Shown here piece by piece: positions 1 through 9,516 of a DNA stretch of 64,000 nucleotides. The translations under genes and the position numbers were made by a program. Within the stretch, counting starts at the first letter, position 1; every line of letters begins with the position of its first letter. This stretch comes from Mixophyes australis. Taxonomy: Eukaryota; Chordata; Amphibia; Anura; Limnodynastidae. The notes below the pieces were generated by a model that saw only the letters and a program-made list of their open reading frames with translations, was not told the origin of the DNA and made no database searches. The stretch covers positions 64,012,705 to 64,076,704 of the forward strand of contig JAVHZZ010000002.1 of assembly GCA_036250195.1 (NCBI GenBank), in the 5' to 3' direction.

Positions 1-450
1 ACAAGTATAATAAGTTTACCCCAGTCCAGAAGGCACAAGGCTGTCCAGGAAAGCAGACAGAGTCCAGGGATCAAATAGAGACCAGACAAACAAATCCAAA
101 TAGCCAGGCAGAGATCAAGCAAATAGGCGAGGTCCAGAAGTCTGTCCAAAAGGTCAGGGCAACAGGCAAAACAGCATGGTCCAAGGTACAGGCAAACGAT
201 TCGGGGTCTCAGGCAAGCAGGCAAGGTCCAAGGTACAGGCAGGGTTCATACACAGCAATACAATCCAGCAGGTATATACCAAACAGAACAGGAGCAGGTT
301 AGCAGCAGCCAGGAACAACGGATGAACTGCACAGAGCACAGCTAGAGGCAGGTACTTAAAGCAGTGCAACAGGTGCAGTTCTAATTAGCATCAGACAAGG
401 AGATTAACTCCTTCAGGCATATTGCAGAGTTCAGGAGCAGGACAGCAGCA
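1..450 (-). mobile_element. LTR-like fragment, antisense, cut by the window edge
   Basis: On the minus strand this stretch reads as a pyrimidine-rich LTR-type sequence with repeated short phrases such as CCTGTACCTTGGACC, which occurs twice (near 185 and 230), and a TATATACC box-like motif near 275. A similar style is seen at 23555-23967. No coding frame of substance is present: the 71-residue minus-strand ORF here is a by-product of low-stop sequence. One end lies outside the window, so terminal TG/CA and target duplication cannot be checked. Assignment to a Ty3/gypsy or ERV LTR is an inference from style only. Confidence 0.35.
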
Positions 451-514
451 CCTCTGATGGATTATAGGTACTGCTGCCAGATACAAAACAAAGGCAGTCA
501 TAACACAGACAATG

Positions 515-1095
515 CTGTCAACAAAATTGCACCGACATACATTTCCTCAATTGTCTCAAAATATCTCCCAACTCGACACCTCCGTTCTGCACAAGATCTG
601 CGTCTCTCTTCCACTCTCATTACATCCTCCCATTGTCAGTTACAGGACTTTTTTCGGGCTGCACCTACTTTGTGGAATTCCCTCCCTCGCACAGTAAGAC
701 TTTCCTCTAGTCTTCAAACATTCAAGTGTTCTCTGAAAACCCACCTCTTCAGACAAGTTTATGATATTCCTCAACCACCATCTTAATCTCCATAGATTAC
801 CCTATTACCACCCTCTACAAAGCTAACACAAGACAACAACCCTCTGACGAACATTGCCACACACACAGCCCACCCAATACTTTTACCTTTTCATTCTAGC
901 TGTCCATTGTGCAATATGATGTAGTACATGTCCTTGTGTTTCAAACTCGCATTGTCCTATAGATTGTAAGCTTGCAAGCAGGGTTCTCTTACCTCTCTGG
1001 CTGTATGTATTACCCAATACTGTCTTATTAATGTTTGTTCAAAATTGTAAAGCGCTACAGAATTTGCTGGCGCTATATAAATAAATGATGATGAT
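515..1095 (+). mobile_element. 5'-truncated L2 LINE, 3' end (same subfamily as the copy at 41870-45252)
   Basis: The ORF at 457-786 is the extreme C-terminus of an L2 ORF2. From about residue 21 it runs nearly identical to 44685-44935 (NKIAPTYISS, KYLPTRHLRSAQDL, FFRAAPTLWNSLPRTVRLSS). The 3' UTR follows with the typical end: GATTGTAAGCTTGCAAGCAGGG, then GCTGGCGCTATATAAATAAATGATGATGATC. Homology starts around 515, so this is a short 5'-truncated insertion. The coding part upstream of 515 is unrelated host sequence fused by chance. Non-functional. Confidence 0.85.
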
Positions 1096-1200
1096 CATGT
1101 TGTGTCATGGGTCACTGTTTTCTGTATATGTCATGTACGGCGCTGCGGACCCTTTGTAGCGCCTTTTAAATTAAAGATAATAAATAATAATAATAATAAA
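1096..1200 (+). mobile_element. L2 LINE 3' tail of a second subfamily
   Basis: The motif TGTACGGCGCTGCGGACCC followed by TTTGTAGCGCC and an (AAT)n tail matches the 3' end of the L2 copy that ends at 50030 (TGTACGGCGCTACGGATAC, then TTTGTGGCACC). Only about 100 bases of 3' UTR remain, directly abutting the preceding L2 tail. Confidence 0.7.
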
Positions 1201-1540
1201 CTCCTGAGGCTTAACAACGAAAGTTCCGAGTCTCAAGACGCAGTCCCTGATACCTATTCCGGACTGTTAGCGCAATTATCCACCATGATGCATCAATGGA
1301 TTGAGGGATTGCAGGTACTGGACTATGATAAACCAAAGGATTTCATTCTCCAGGAGTAGTTCCTCACACTGTGCCCAGCTGAGGTGAAAGAATGGGTTGT
1401 GGATCGTGACCCTAAGACATCGCAAGAGGCTTCCAGCCTGGCCAAAAAGTACACCATTACCAGGGCTCCTGTAATGAAGAAGAGTTGGGGAGCTCCAGGG
1501 CACACTATGTGAAAAGAGAGGCAACCTGGAGGATCACCCG
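1200..1540 (+). pseudogene. Gmr1-like Ty3 retrotransposon gag (SCAN-like capsid), broken
   Basis: The frame from 1200 reads through W-I-E-G-L and then DFILQE, a TAG stop at 1357-1359, then FLTLCPAEVKEWV and DPKTSQEASSLAKKY. This helical pattern with FLTL-P-E-W-V is the signature of the SCAN domain and of the capsid C-terminal domain of Gmr1-like Ty3/gypsy elements, from which SCAN is thought to derive. The internal stop and lack of a complete frame make it a pseudogene. Protease and integrase remnants follow on the same strand. Confidence 0.7.
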
Positions 1541-1689
1541 AGTTCCTCATCAACCAAACCAGCTCTTGCTACACCTTTTGGGAGGGCGGGGGCAAAACCT
1601 GTTTTGGCAACTATCCGCAGGTGTTTTATGTTTAAGAAGAAAACAACACCTTCTCCTGCGGGGGGCCCAGCAGGGAAACCAGTGTCGGC

Positions 1690-2005
1690 CATCCTGTGTG
1701 CATGAGGCAAGTCTCACTTGGGTTGTTAGACTCTGGCACAGACCTGACTCTTGTATATCCAGCACTAGTGAACCCAGAAAACATTATTACCTTGAAAGCT
1801 ATTGCTGTGCAAGGAGTGGGGGGCTTACACTTTGCCATACCCCTAGCCAGAGTATACCTAGATTGGGAATCTGATAGCGGAATATGAGATGTTGGGGTAC
1901 TAAACAATCTGCCTGCCACGGTACTGTTGGGGACTGATTTAGGAAGGATGCATGCTGCTTATATAAATGAAAGTGATGTAATTTCTGATGCACTGGTGCA
2001 AACTA
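1690..2005 (+). pseudogene. Gmr1-like Ty3 retrotransposon protease remnant
   Basis: The frame contains LLDSGTDLTLVYPALV, a retropepsin active-site loop (D-S-G), and after a TGA near 1885 continues with LPATVLLGTDLGRMHA, the conserved second Leu-Leu-Gly block of aspartic proteases. It belongs to the same decayed element as the SCAN-like gag upstream. The linker at 2005-2340 shows no recognisable domain. Confidence 0.65.
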
Positions 2006-2339
2006 GCACTATTCTTTTCCAGGTGGGTCTGCTAACCAGCGTAATGTGAGTGGAAAAATATGTAATGAAATTTCATGTCCTGCTGTGAAATGCAGATTTA
2101 CAGGTACCTGACCAAGAGTGCAGCACAGAGGAGCTGTGTATTAACCCCTGCAAGTGTGGAGGAGCGCTCACTAGAAACTAATCCCCTTCCACCCCCTCCC
2201 TTCCTGTAGAAATTACAGGCTCAGACAGTGATTTGAATAAGGACAGGCAGCCTGCTGTGTGCAACACTGATCAGCTCAGAAGTTATACTTTCAAAGCAGA
2301 ACACCACACTGATCCCAGTCTATCAACCGTGGGGAGCAG

Positions 2340-2843
2340 GTCAATCAGTCCTATCTTGAAGGTGAACATGATAGAATTGTTTGGAAAAATGGCCTTTTGT
2401 ACAGAGAGAAAAATGTCACGCATATGTATCCAGATGTAATTGCTGATAGACAGCTAGTGGTAACACAGACTCTTGCTGAAAGTGGACCATGAGATTCCCT
2501 AAGCAGGAAATTTGGGTGTTGCCAGAACCAAAGCTTGTTTGGTACACAATTTTTACTAGCCTGGCATGATGACTGACATAGCCAAGTACTGTCGTTCATG
2601 CCATGCGTGCCAGTAGTTGGAAAGTGTGGTGATGTGGGGAGGGCCCCTCTCATTCCCCTGCCTGTCGTATCGGAACCCTTTGAATGGGTTGCTGTGAATA
2701 TTGTGGGTCCTCTAGCCATTCCCAGTAGCTCAGAGAAAGAATACATTCTGACTGTAGTGGAATATGCTACTAGGTACCCTAAAGCAGTAGCCATTGCTAC
2801 CAAAGTACCCTTTGGTAGCAATTGCACATTTCAAACTAGATAG
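2340..2843 (+). pseudogene. Gmr1-like Ty3 retrotransposon integrase remnant, 3' end lost
   Basis: Pieces in shifted frames give IVWKNGLLYRE and RQLVV (region before the zinc finger), then a degraded HHCC finger (CRSCHACQ at about 2585-2615), then the catalytic core start PVVSEPFEWVAVNIVGPL and YILTVVEYATRYPKAVA. The first core Asp appears as Asn (VNIVGP). No reverse transcriptase lies between protease and integrase. The remnant stops where the antisense L1 begins. The order gag-PR-IN without RT fits Gmr1-like elements, where integrase precedes RT, though an RT deletion gives the same picture. Confidence 0.7.
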
Positions 2844-2886
2844 ATCCCCTCAAGAAAATGCACACGTTTTTGTCTAAGGCAGAATA

Positions 2887-4855
2887 TTTTTTTTTTTTAT
2901 TATAACAGTTTCTATTAGAAGTTTTCCAATTACAGATTAAAATAAGAAGGTCAATATCCAATCAAGAAATATTCACTGACAAGAAAGTGTTACAAAGGAT
3001 TGAACAGTATCTTGTTTACAATCAACAAATGTCGATATTTGTTCACTTTATAACTTTTATATCTTGTTATCTTAAGAACAATAAAGAGCAATTTGTAAAG
3101 TTAAACGTTGTAACTCTTGATTTTATCAGCGCGTAAGAGTGAGTTTAGTATCAATAAGAATATAATGGTAATTCACATAAAAGAATTGGAAGTGTTCATT
3201 CATATAAGATGACACACATAACACAAAATAATACTGGCATTAACAACAGCAACAGGAAGGCGACCGTGGACAACCTCCAAGTATATAACACAGCGGGTGG
3301 AAGTGTACCCACCACCCCATCCCCTCCACATGGTATGGATCTGAAGTTCAAATGCAAATAAAGGTGAGGGTGAGCATGAGGAATGGGGGGGGGGGGGCAG
3401 AAGACTGCTCCTCTACACAAAATCCCATATCAACAATTCCAGATACCCCACATCCATGTCAATTACTCCCCAAAGCACGGTGCAGAGACCATGTTGTGTC
3501 TTCAAACATCTTTAACATTCCTTCTTGGGTATTAGGAGGGAGAGAGTCAATAAAAGGACCCCATTTCTTGTAGAATCTTTCAACCCCTTTCTCAATATCT
3601 GGCAACGTGGCTCTTCTATCTAAATACAGTGTATTAAAGAGTTAATTTTTCACTTCTGATAAAGATGGGGGGGATTTTTTAATCCAATGTCGAAAAATTA
3701 CTAGTTTAGCTATTGTGATGGTGACCATAATAAATGGTATAACATCCTGTGATTCTCTGGATGGAATAAGATGTACCCAACTTTCAAATTGACATAAGAA
3801 AATGGCCTTTCTATCACTTGGAAGAGAAGTATACAAGACAGAAGATAAACAGCTTAGTATTTTATTCCAGAATTTCTAGATTTTTCTGCATTGCTAAATC
3901 TTATGGTAAAAATATGCACAAGCATGTCTGCATTTGGGACAGAACCCCGATTCTTCCGGAACATAACATCTCCTTTGATATTGTGATATACAGGTACGAT
4001 TAAGAAATTTTATATGGGTCTCTTGTAGTCTTGTAGAATGAAGCCATTTCAGAATTTTTTCGTTATGTTTGAGTAGATCTATAGCAGGACTAAATTCAGG
4101 AGATTCCTTCAGCAGGGATCTATGTGTCTTATTCAAAATTTTGGGTGTATCTGACGGTAGTCGATCCTGGTAGAGGAATCTAATTTGGAATTTCTGTCTC
4201 TTGGAGAAATGTAAAAGGTCTTCTAGAGAGCTGGCTGCGGGGAGAGATAGTTTGTTATCTGTATGTATCATGATGTAATGGCGTAACTGCAAATACATAA
4301 AAAAATGGGAATTGAGAAGGTTAATTTTTCTTTAAGTTGTTGGAAAGGGAATAGAATGCCTCCAGGGTCGAATACATCTTTTATTGAGGCGATACCTTTG
4401 GTTCTCCAAGTGGAGATTTCAGCATTTTCTAGACCTGGAGGAAACACAGGGTTGCCCCAAATAGTAACGTAGTGTGTAGTAATTTGAGGGTGTTTTAAGT
4501 GTTTCATGATAATATTCCATGCCTTGTAGGTATCTGCAAATAAGATGTTTCGCATTATTTCTTCTGGTATCAATTTTTTCGGAAGGTGGAGGAGTGCTGC
4601 CAGTGAATATGGGTGCACTAATTCATTTTCTAGAGGCAGATTAATAAAGTATTCTTGCCTCAATAACCAACCTACAGCATAACGGAAAAGAGCAGAGAGC
4701 ATAAATGCCATCACATCCGGGAAACCAATTCCACCTCTTTGTTTATTTTGTTTAAGTTTAACATTGTGAATTCTGGGTCGCTTATCTCCCCATAGAAAGG
4801 AAGTAAAGAGTGTGAGAGATATACATTTTATGAACTTCTTAAAGTAATGCATTTT
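2887..4855 (-). mobile_element. L1/Tx1-clade LINE, 3' part (antisense), split by the ERV
   Basis: The 3' poly(A) appears as a T-run at 2887-2898. Upstream on the minus strand come a 3' UTR (to about 3640) and the C-terminal third of ORF2 in pieces (3642-3836, 3894-4298, 4268-4852). Recognisable are FLWGDKRPRI, QRGGIGFPD and a terminal zinc-like CPKCRHACAYFYH. Stops and overlaps show decay. The rest of the same ORF2 resumes at 11220, beyond the retroviral insertion, so both blocks are one element with the retrovirus inside it. Confidence 0.85.
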
Positions 4856-5276
4856 GTATAATTACTGCTGAAAGAAGAATAGTCTGCAGCTTGCAGAATA
4901 TTCTCTATGAACTTTGCCTTACATTCTTTTCTCTTCGCCAACATGTCTCTTCTCAAGAAAGTGCACATCCAGCAGCTTCGGTACCAGGAGCCCACGACCC
5001 CCACTTGAGGCCTACGTGACTGAGATAAAGACATCTGCTTTACATCATGCCCACAAACTGCTGACATGGACAAGATGCCTTCAGAAACCTTGTATTCCTT
5101 ATCTCCCTTTTTCTGTGTAACTATGTATAAATAAAGCTACTCTGACTTAGGGCTGGTCAGAACCAGATACATTTTCAGCCTAACATCTGAAGTTGTCTGT
5201 CTCTCTATCGATCGATACCCACAAGGTATAGCAGCCGGAGTTCAGGAGAAAGGACCCGTTTAGGTCATCTCTGACA
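3363..5276. repeat. 1.9-kb direct repeat, copy 1 (L1 tail + 5' LTR)
   Basis: This block recurs at 9307-11219 with a constant offset of 5943 bases from 3398 onward and only about a dozen substitutions noticed by eye. It comprises L1 3' UTR, L1 ORF2 C-terminus and the retroviral LTR. The G-run differs (13 G at 3385-3397, 18 G at 9323-9340), and copy 2 lacks CATGAG next to the shared GGTGAGGGTGAG. Because it includes non-retroviral L1 sequence, the unit is not an LTR. Confidence 0.9.
4856..5276 (+). repeat. Endogenous retrovirus 5' LTR
   Basis: About 420 bases lie between the L1 ORF2 sequence and the primer-binding site. A combined TATA/poly(A) region is visible (TATAAATA at 5126-5133, AATAAA at 5130-5135), and the LTR ends in CA at 5275-5276, eight bases before the PBS. 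The exact 5' boundary is uncertain (a TG at 4866 or 4869 is possible). No clean target duplication was found against 11220 onward. The copy at 10799-11219 is nearly identical. Confidence 0.75.
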
Positions 5277-5283
5277 GTTTCAG

Positions 5284-5303
5284 TGGGGGCTCGCCGCCGG
5301 GAT
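5284..5303 (+). promoter_or_regulatory. Retroviral primer-binding site, tRNA-Pro type
   Basis: TGGGGGCTCG followed by CCGCCGGGAT resembles the tRNA-Pro primer site used by gammaretroviruses, with two extra or changed bases in the middle. It lies seven bases after the LTR end, as expected for a minus-strand primer site. Confidence 0.7.
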
Positions 5304-5511
5304 CTCCAATACATCAGACCTCCCGACAACGGGGTTCTCCCTTTCCAGACAGACAGACGTTAATCCAGCGCTGGTGAGTAAATAGCTTTATTTTTGCTCT
5401 TAGAGCTGTCTCTGTGGAGGGGGAATTATCCCAGCTCGAGGGTACTGCAGTCTGATTGACGGAGATCCCTGAACTCTGGCAACAGATACTATTAAGAGTA
5501 TCAAGGTACTT

Positions 5512-5736
5512 TTGTGTAATCTGTCTTGTATTGTTACATGTATTGATATATTGTCTTCTCTATGCCATACACCTGATACATCTATGCACATGAATAACAC
5601 CACAGAACTCAGTCAGATCACACAGTTGACCCTGCAAATAATCTTGATTGTATACTTGATTGTGTTTTTTTGTTGGATTTTAGTAAAAGTAGTTAGGAAC
5701 ATTCAGAAAGGCAGACCCGCTGCAAACTTGTTGTAA
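5512..5736 (+). CDS. Small leader ORF with one predicted membrane segment
   Basis: A 74-residue frame lies in the retroviral leader between PBS and gag. I do not recognise it. From Met at residue 26 the layout is a short N-terminal part with an N-glycosylation sequon (NNTT), one strongly hydrophobic stretch (LTLQIILIVYLIVFFCWILV), then a basic tail (RNIQKGR) ending about 65 bases before gag. This is a type III/Vpu-like single-pass topology. Some retroviruses carry accessory or glyco-gag reading frames in this position, but no homology is visible and the frame may be fortuitous. Confidence 0.35.
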   Translation: MCNLSCIVTCIDILSSLCHTPDTSMHMNNTTELSQITQLTLQIILIVYLIVFFCWILVKVVRNIQKGRPAANLL

Positions 5737-5801
5737 AGCAAGACAGGAACAAATAAAAGTTTTCTCATTCAAAATATATTGGACCATAAGGTAATCCCAT
5801 T

Positions 5802-7278
5802 ATGGGAAATAAAGGGTCCAAGACAGGAGAGAAATCCGAAAAGTACGGGGATCTAGACCCCATAGAGTATATGCGAAAGCATAAAGGCAAGGATTTCACA
5901 AAAGGGATGAGAAAACTGTTCAAAGCTGCAGGGGTGTCTGAGAACGGTACATTAAAAGTTCCATTTTGGAAACAACTAATTAAAAGACAATGAGAAAACA
6001 CTGAAAGAAAAAGGTTATTTTGACAGATGTGTTGCATGGTGTAAAATGTCAGAAGAATTAGAGAATGACAATGATTGTTGTGATATGTTACAGTTGACAG
6101 ATTTAAGTGATATTGATGATATAGAGCCTTTAGCACCGCCAGTCCATAATGCCCAAGATAACTTTGCCTGGCCACTTCCACCTCCACCTCCGCCTCTGCC
6201 CTGTCCTAAGATATATCCAGATTTGGGGACCGTTCACGGCAATCAGCCAGGTCCCAGTTTAAGACAAAGACCCACACGCCAGCCCGAACGATATGGGGAA
6301 TGGACATTTTCCCGTCCATGTGGGTCCCCCGCCTTATAACCCAGATAAAAAACTCCCCAAAGAACAAAGACAAGTCGGCCTCCCTTATGGGACCGTTTGC
6401 AAAAAGTGTTACCGATGTGTCGGCTGCAAGAAGCTACAGACCAGCGGTGTGACCCACCGCAGCCCAGTCCAGGCATGTTCCCGCTAACCACCTCCACAAC
6501 AATGGGCCCAGGGCCAGGTGATGGTGGTACAGACGTCAGGATACGTACCACTACTCAACATAGACCTTGGACCCCTAGTGAAATAAGGGATATTTGTGAT
6601 AAGTGTCCTGACCCCAGGAAATATCCCATACAGTGCCTAGCTTATTTTAGGAGAATGACCAGAATATATAACTGTACCTGGTCAGATTTGGACGAATTGG
6701 CTAATGTGATAATCGGTCCAAGTGGAGCCGCAGTTTTAAAAGGCTCAGATGGGGTTGCCTGCCCAGATGGAGAGAACGCTTTAACGGTAGACTCTTCAAA
6801 TGTATTCTTGACCAAAATGACTGTGTGGGCAGCTGCAGAACAGCGTAAGGTCCCAGTAGGCACCCCCCTTAAACAGGAAAACAATGAAGAATGCCGTAAG
6901 TGGTATGACCATTGTTTGACCAATCACACAGACGGGGGCTTTGGCACTACCGTGCCCCGAGAAACACAACTACTTAAAACCACCTTTCTGATGGGTCTCA
7001 AACAAGAAATGAGGGAGTCCCTGTTTAAAACCAGACCTGAGGCAGGAAGTTTGGAAATAGAGGTGTTGTTAGATATATTAAGAGCCATGGAAGACAGGGA
7101 GGAATTAAGAAAGAAAAAGACTCCCATTTACATTGTGCAAGCCACAAATGAAAGAAAGGGGTTTAATGCACGGGCAGCTCCAGGAGCATGCTTCTTTTGC
7201 AAACAAACAGGGCACATGAAAAGGGATTGCTTAAAATACAAAGCATGGTTGAAGAAAAAGGAGCAGAAATCAGAATAG
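5802..7278 (+). pseudogene. gag: Endogenous retrovirus gag, broken by a stop and frameshifts
   Basis: Gag starts at ATG 5802 with Met-Gly (myristoylation-type N-terminus; short basic matrix-like region), but a TGA at 5991-5993 ends this frame. A second frame (6046-6339) holds an acidic stretch and a proline run. A third (6293-6487) carries a PPPY late-domain motif. The first frame class resumes to 7278 with a capsid-like region (HRPWTPSEIRDI, CTWSDLDELANVI) and one CCHC knuckle, CFFCKQTGHMKRDC (7189-7230). Normal gag would be one frame, so at least one stop and two frameshifts have accumulated. One knuckle plus PPPY points to a gamma/epsilon-like retrovirus. Gag ends with TAG at 7276-7278 in frame with pol. 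Confidence 0.85.
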
Positions 7279-9516
7279 GGAGTTGGCATTCTAGTGTCCA
7301 CAGGGGTTGTAAAAGAGACGGGTCCTCAAAGTTTTGTTGATATGTTACTTGATGGAAAAATTGAAACCCGTTGTTTGCTTGATACTGGAGCAAGCCGCTC
7401 ATGTATAATTCACACCCCTGACATTGAACCCTATCTCACTGACAATACCATAACCACTACAGGACTCACTGGTACTGCCGTGAGATTGCAAGAGACAATC
7501 CCTATCCCCGTCCAAATCCCCGGTGAACTGGAGACCATAGACGTACAGTTTCTGGTCTCAACTGACTGCCCTGTCAATTTGCTGGGAGCAGATATACTTT
7601 CCAAAATACAGGCATCAATAAAATATAAAGATGGAAAGGTTTATTTACAAAACTCAGACCCCTTACTAAGGAACTCTAAAGTTCTAGCCGCACTCACTAT
7701 GATACATCAAGTGGGTGACCCCGAACACGTAAAACATTCCCCAACACTCCCAGAAGGGTTTGAATCTTTGCCCGATACCCTCTGGTCAAAAGGAAAGACT
7801 GATGTTGGGCTGCTTTCAGTACCACCCGTCCACATTAAACTAAAGGACGGTACGGTCCCCATTTCAAACAAACAGTACTCCCTTAAAGGAGAACAGAAGG
7901 GGGCCATCAATGAACAGGTTGTAGAGTATGTGGAGGCAGGGGTATTAAGAAAATGCCGGTCCCCCTGGAACTCCCCACTCTTTCCCGTACGGAAAAGATC
8001 GGCCGATGGATCGGTCCGATATAGACTTGTGCACGATCTAAGAGAGGTTAATAAACGAATGGTAATAGATGTTCCCATTGTTCCAAACCCTCACGTGTTA
8101 CTTAATGACATCCCAGCCTCATCCACCAGGTTTTCAGTCATTGATTTGGCAAATGCATTTTTTTCTGTACCATTGCATCCTGATAGCCAGAAATGTACTG
8201 CCTTTACTGTAGATGATGCTCAGTATTGTTGGACTAGGTTACCGCAGGGAGCTGCAATTTCACCGTCCGCCTTTTCTGAAGCACTACATACTGTTTTGTC
8301 TGCATGGACACCTGCTCACGAGACTACATGTCTAATTCAGTATGTAGATGATTTGTTACTCTGCGCTGACACAGAAACCATATGCACACAAGAAACAAAA
8401 AGCCTATTACAGTTTCTAGCACAAGCACGCTGTAAAGTGTCAAAAGAAAAATTACAAGTTGCCTTGCCCCGAGTTCAATTCTTGGGACATTGTATTTCAG
8501 CAGGTGCTAAACACTTGCTAGACAGTAGGAGGGAAGCCATACAAAACTTTCCTCTCCCCACTACAGTAAGACAGTTACGTGCTTTTCTAGGACTCGCTGG
8601 CTACTGCCGCGAATGGTTGGTAAATGCCTCAGAACTCTTTGATCCCCTGTATGCAGGCACAAAGGGTAATGCCACTGGCACAATTACATTGTCAGCAGAA
8701 CAAAAAGCAGCTTTTGAGCTGATCAAAGATTTAATCACAAGCGCCCCAGCCCTTGGGCTACCTAACTATGAACTACCGTTTAATTTGTTCTGCCATGAAC
8801 AAGAAGGGCACGCTCATGGCGTACTAACACAAGAACATGGGAGCAGACAAAGACCATTGGGGTACTACTCACAAAAATTAGATCCCGTCATAGTGGGAGC
8901 CCCAACATGTATAAAAGCAGTAGCAGCAGCCGCTTTACTGCTACAAAAAGTTGCAGACATAGTGCTGGATCACCCTCTCACCATTCAGGTACCACACTCA
9001 GTCATGGAAATACTGAATCAAGCCAGAACAAAACACATCTCAGTGGCTAGATTAACTAAATATGAAGTAGCACTGCTGACACCTTCAAACGTTACACTAA
9101 AAAGATGCACAGTTTTAAATCCAGCAACATTGTTCCCAAGTTGCATGGATATAAAAGAGGGGAGTAACAGTATAGATGCTGTAGACACAGACAGTAACAC
9201 TATAGATGCTGCAGACACAGACAGTACAGAAAGTATTGAGGCTGTGACAAAGCAGGAAACACAACTAAAAAATTTTCTCTGTGATCATGACTGTCTAGCC
9301 TTAATGGGTGAGGGTGAGGAATGGGGGGGGGGGGGGGGGGCAGAAGACTGCTCCTCTACACAAAATCCCATATCAACAATTCCAGATTCCCCACATCCAT
9401 GTCAATTACTCCCCAAAGCACGGTGCAGAGACCATGTTGTGTCTTCAAACATCTTTAACATTCCTTCTTGGGTATTAGGAGGGAGAGAGTCAATAAAAGG
9501 ACCCCATTTCTTGTAG
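7279..9516 (+). CDS. pol: Endogenous retrovirus pol (PR-RT), truncated, fused to duplicated L1 sequence
   Basis: This frame is open directly after the gag TAG (first Met at 7294, 740 residues). Retropepsin DTGAS starts at residue 30. Reverse transcriptase shows YRLVHDLREVNK, FSVIDLANAFF, LPQG (residue 316) and the catalytic YVDD (350-353, nt 8341-8352), followed by thumb/connection sequence. Retroviral homology ends near HDCLALM (about 9305), just before the expected RNase H. RNase H, integrase and env are absent. The last ~70 codons translate the duplicated L1 3' UTR, including a Gly run from the G-tract, and end at TAG 9514-9516. The lack of stops in PR-RT suggests a fairly young insertion. 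Expression through readthrough of the UAG is expected for this type but not shown. Confidence 0.88.
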   Translation, partial: GVGILVSTGVVKETGPQSFVDMLLDGKIETRCLLDTGASRSCIIHTPDIEPYLTDNTITTTGLTGTAVRLQETIPIPVQIPGELETIDVQFLVSTDCPVNLLGADILSKIQASIKYKDGKVYLQNSDPLLRNSKVLAALTMIHQVGDPEHVKHSPTLPEGFESLPDTLWSKGKTDVGLLSVPPVHIKLKDGTVPISNKQYSLKGEQKGAINEQVVEYVEAGVLRKCRSPWNSPLFPVRKRSADGSVRYRLVHDLREVNKRMVIDVPIVPNPHVLLNDIPASSTRFSVIDLANAFFSVPLHPDSQKCTAFTVDDAQYCWTRLPQGAAISPSAFSEALHTVLSAWTPAHETTCLIQYVDDLLLCADTETICTQETKSLLQFLAQARCKVSKEKLQVALPRVQFLGHCISAGAKHLLDSRREAIQNFPLPTTVRQLRAFLGLAGYCREWLVNASELFDPLYAGTKGNATGTITLSAEQKAAFELIKDLITSAPALGLPNYELPFNLFCHEQEGHAHGVLTQEHGSRQRPLGYYSQKLDPVIVGAPTCIKAVAAAALLLQKVADIVLDHPLTIQVPHSVMEILNQARTKHISVARLTKYEVALLTPSNVTLKRCTVLNPATLFPSCMDIKEGSNSIDAVDTDSNTIDAADTDSTESIEAVTKQETQLKNFLCDHDCLALMGEGEEWGGGGGAEDCSSTQNPISTIPDSPHPCQLLPKARCRDHVVSSNIFNIPSWVLGGRESIKGPHFL

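Noticed and set aside
2240..2440. 68-residue ORF as an independent gene
   Set aside because: It lies in the linker of the Gmr1-like remnant, out of frame with the integrase N-terminal piece.
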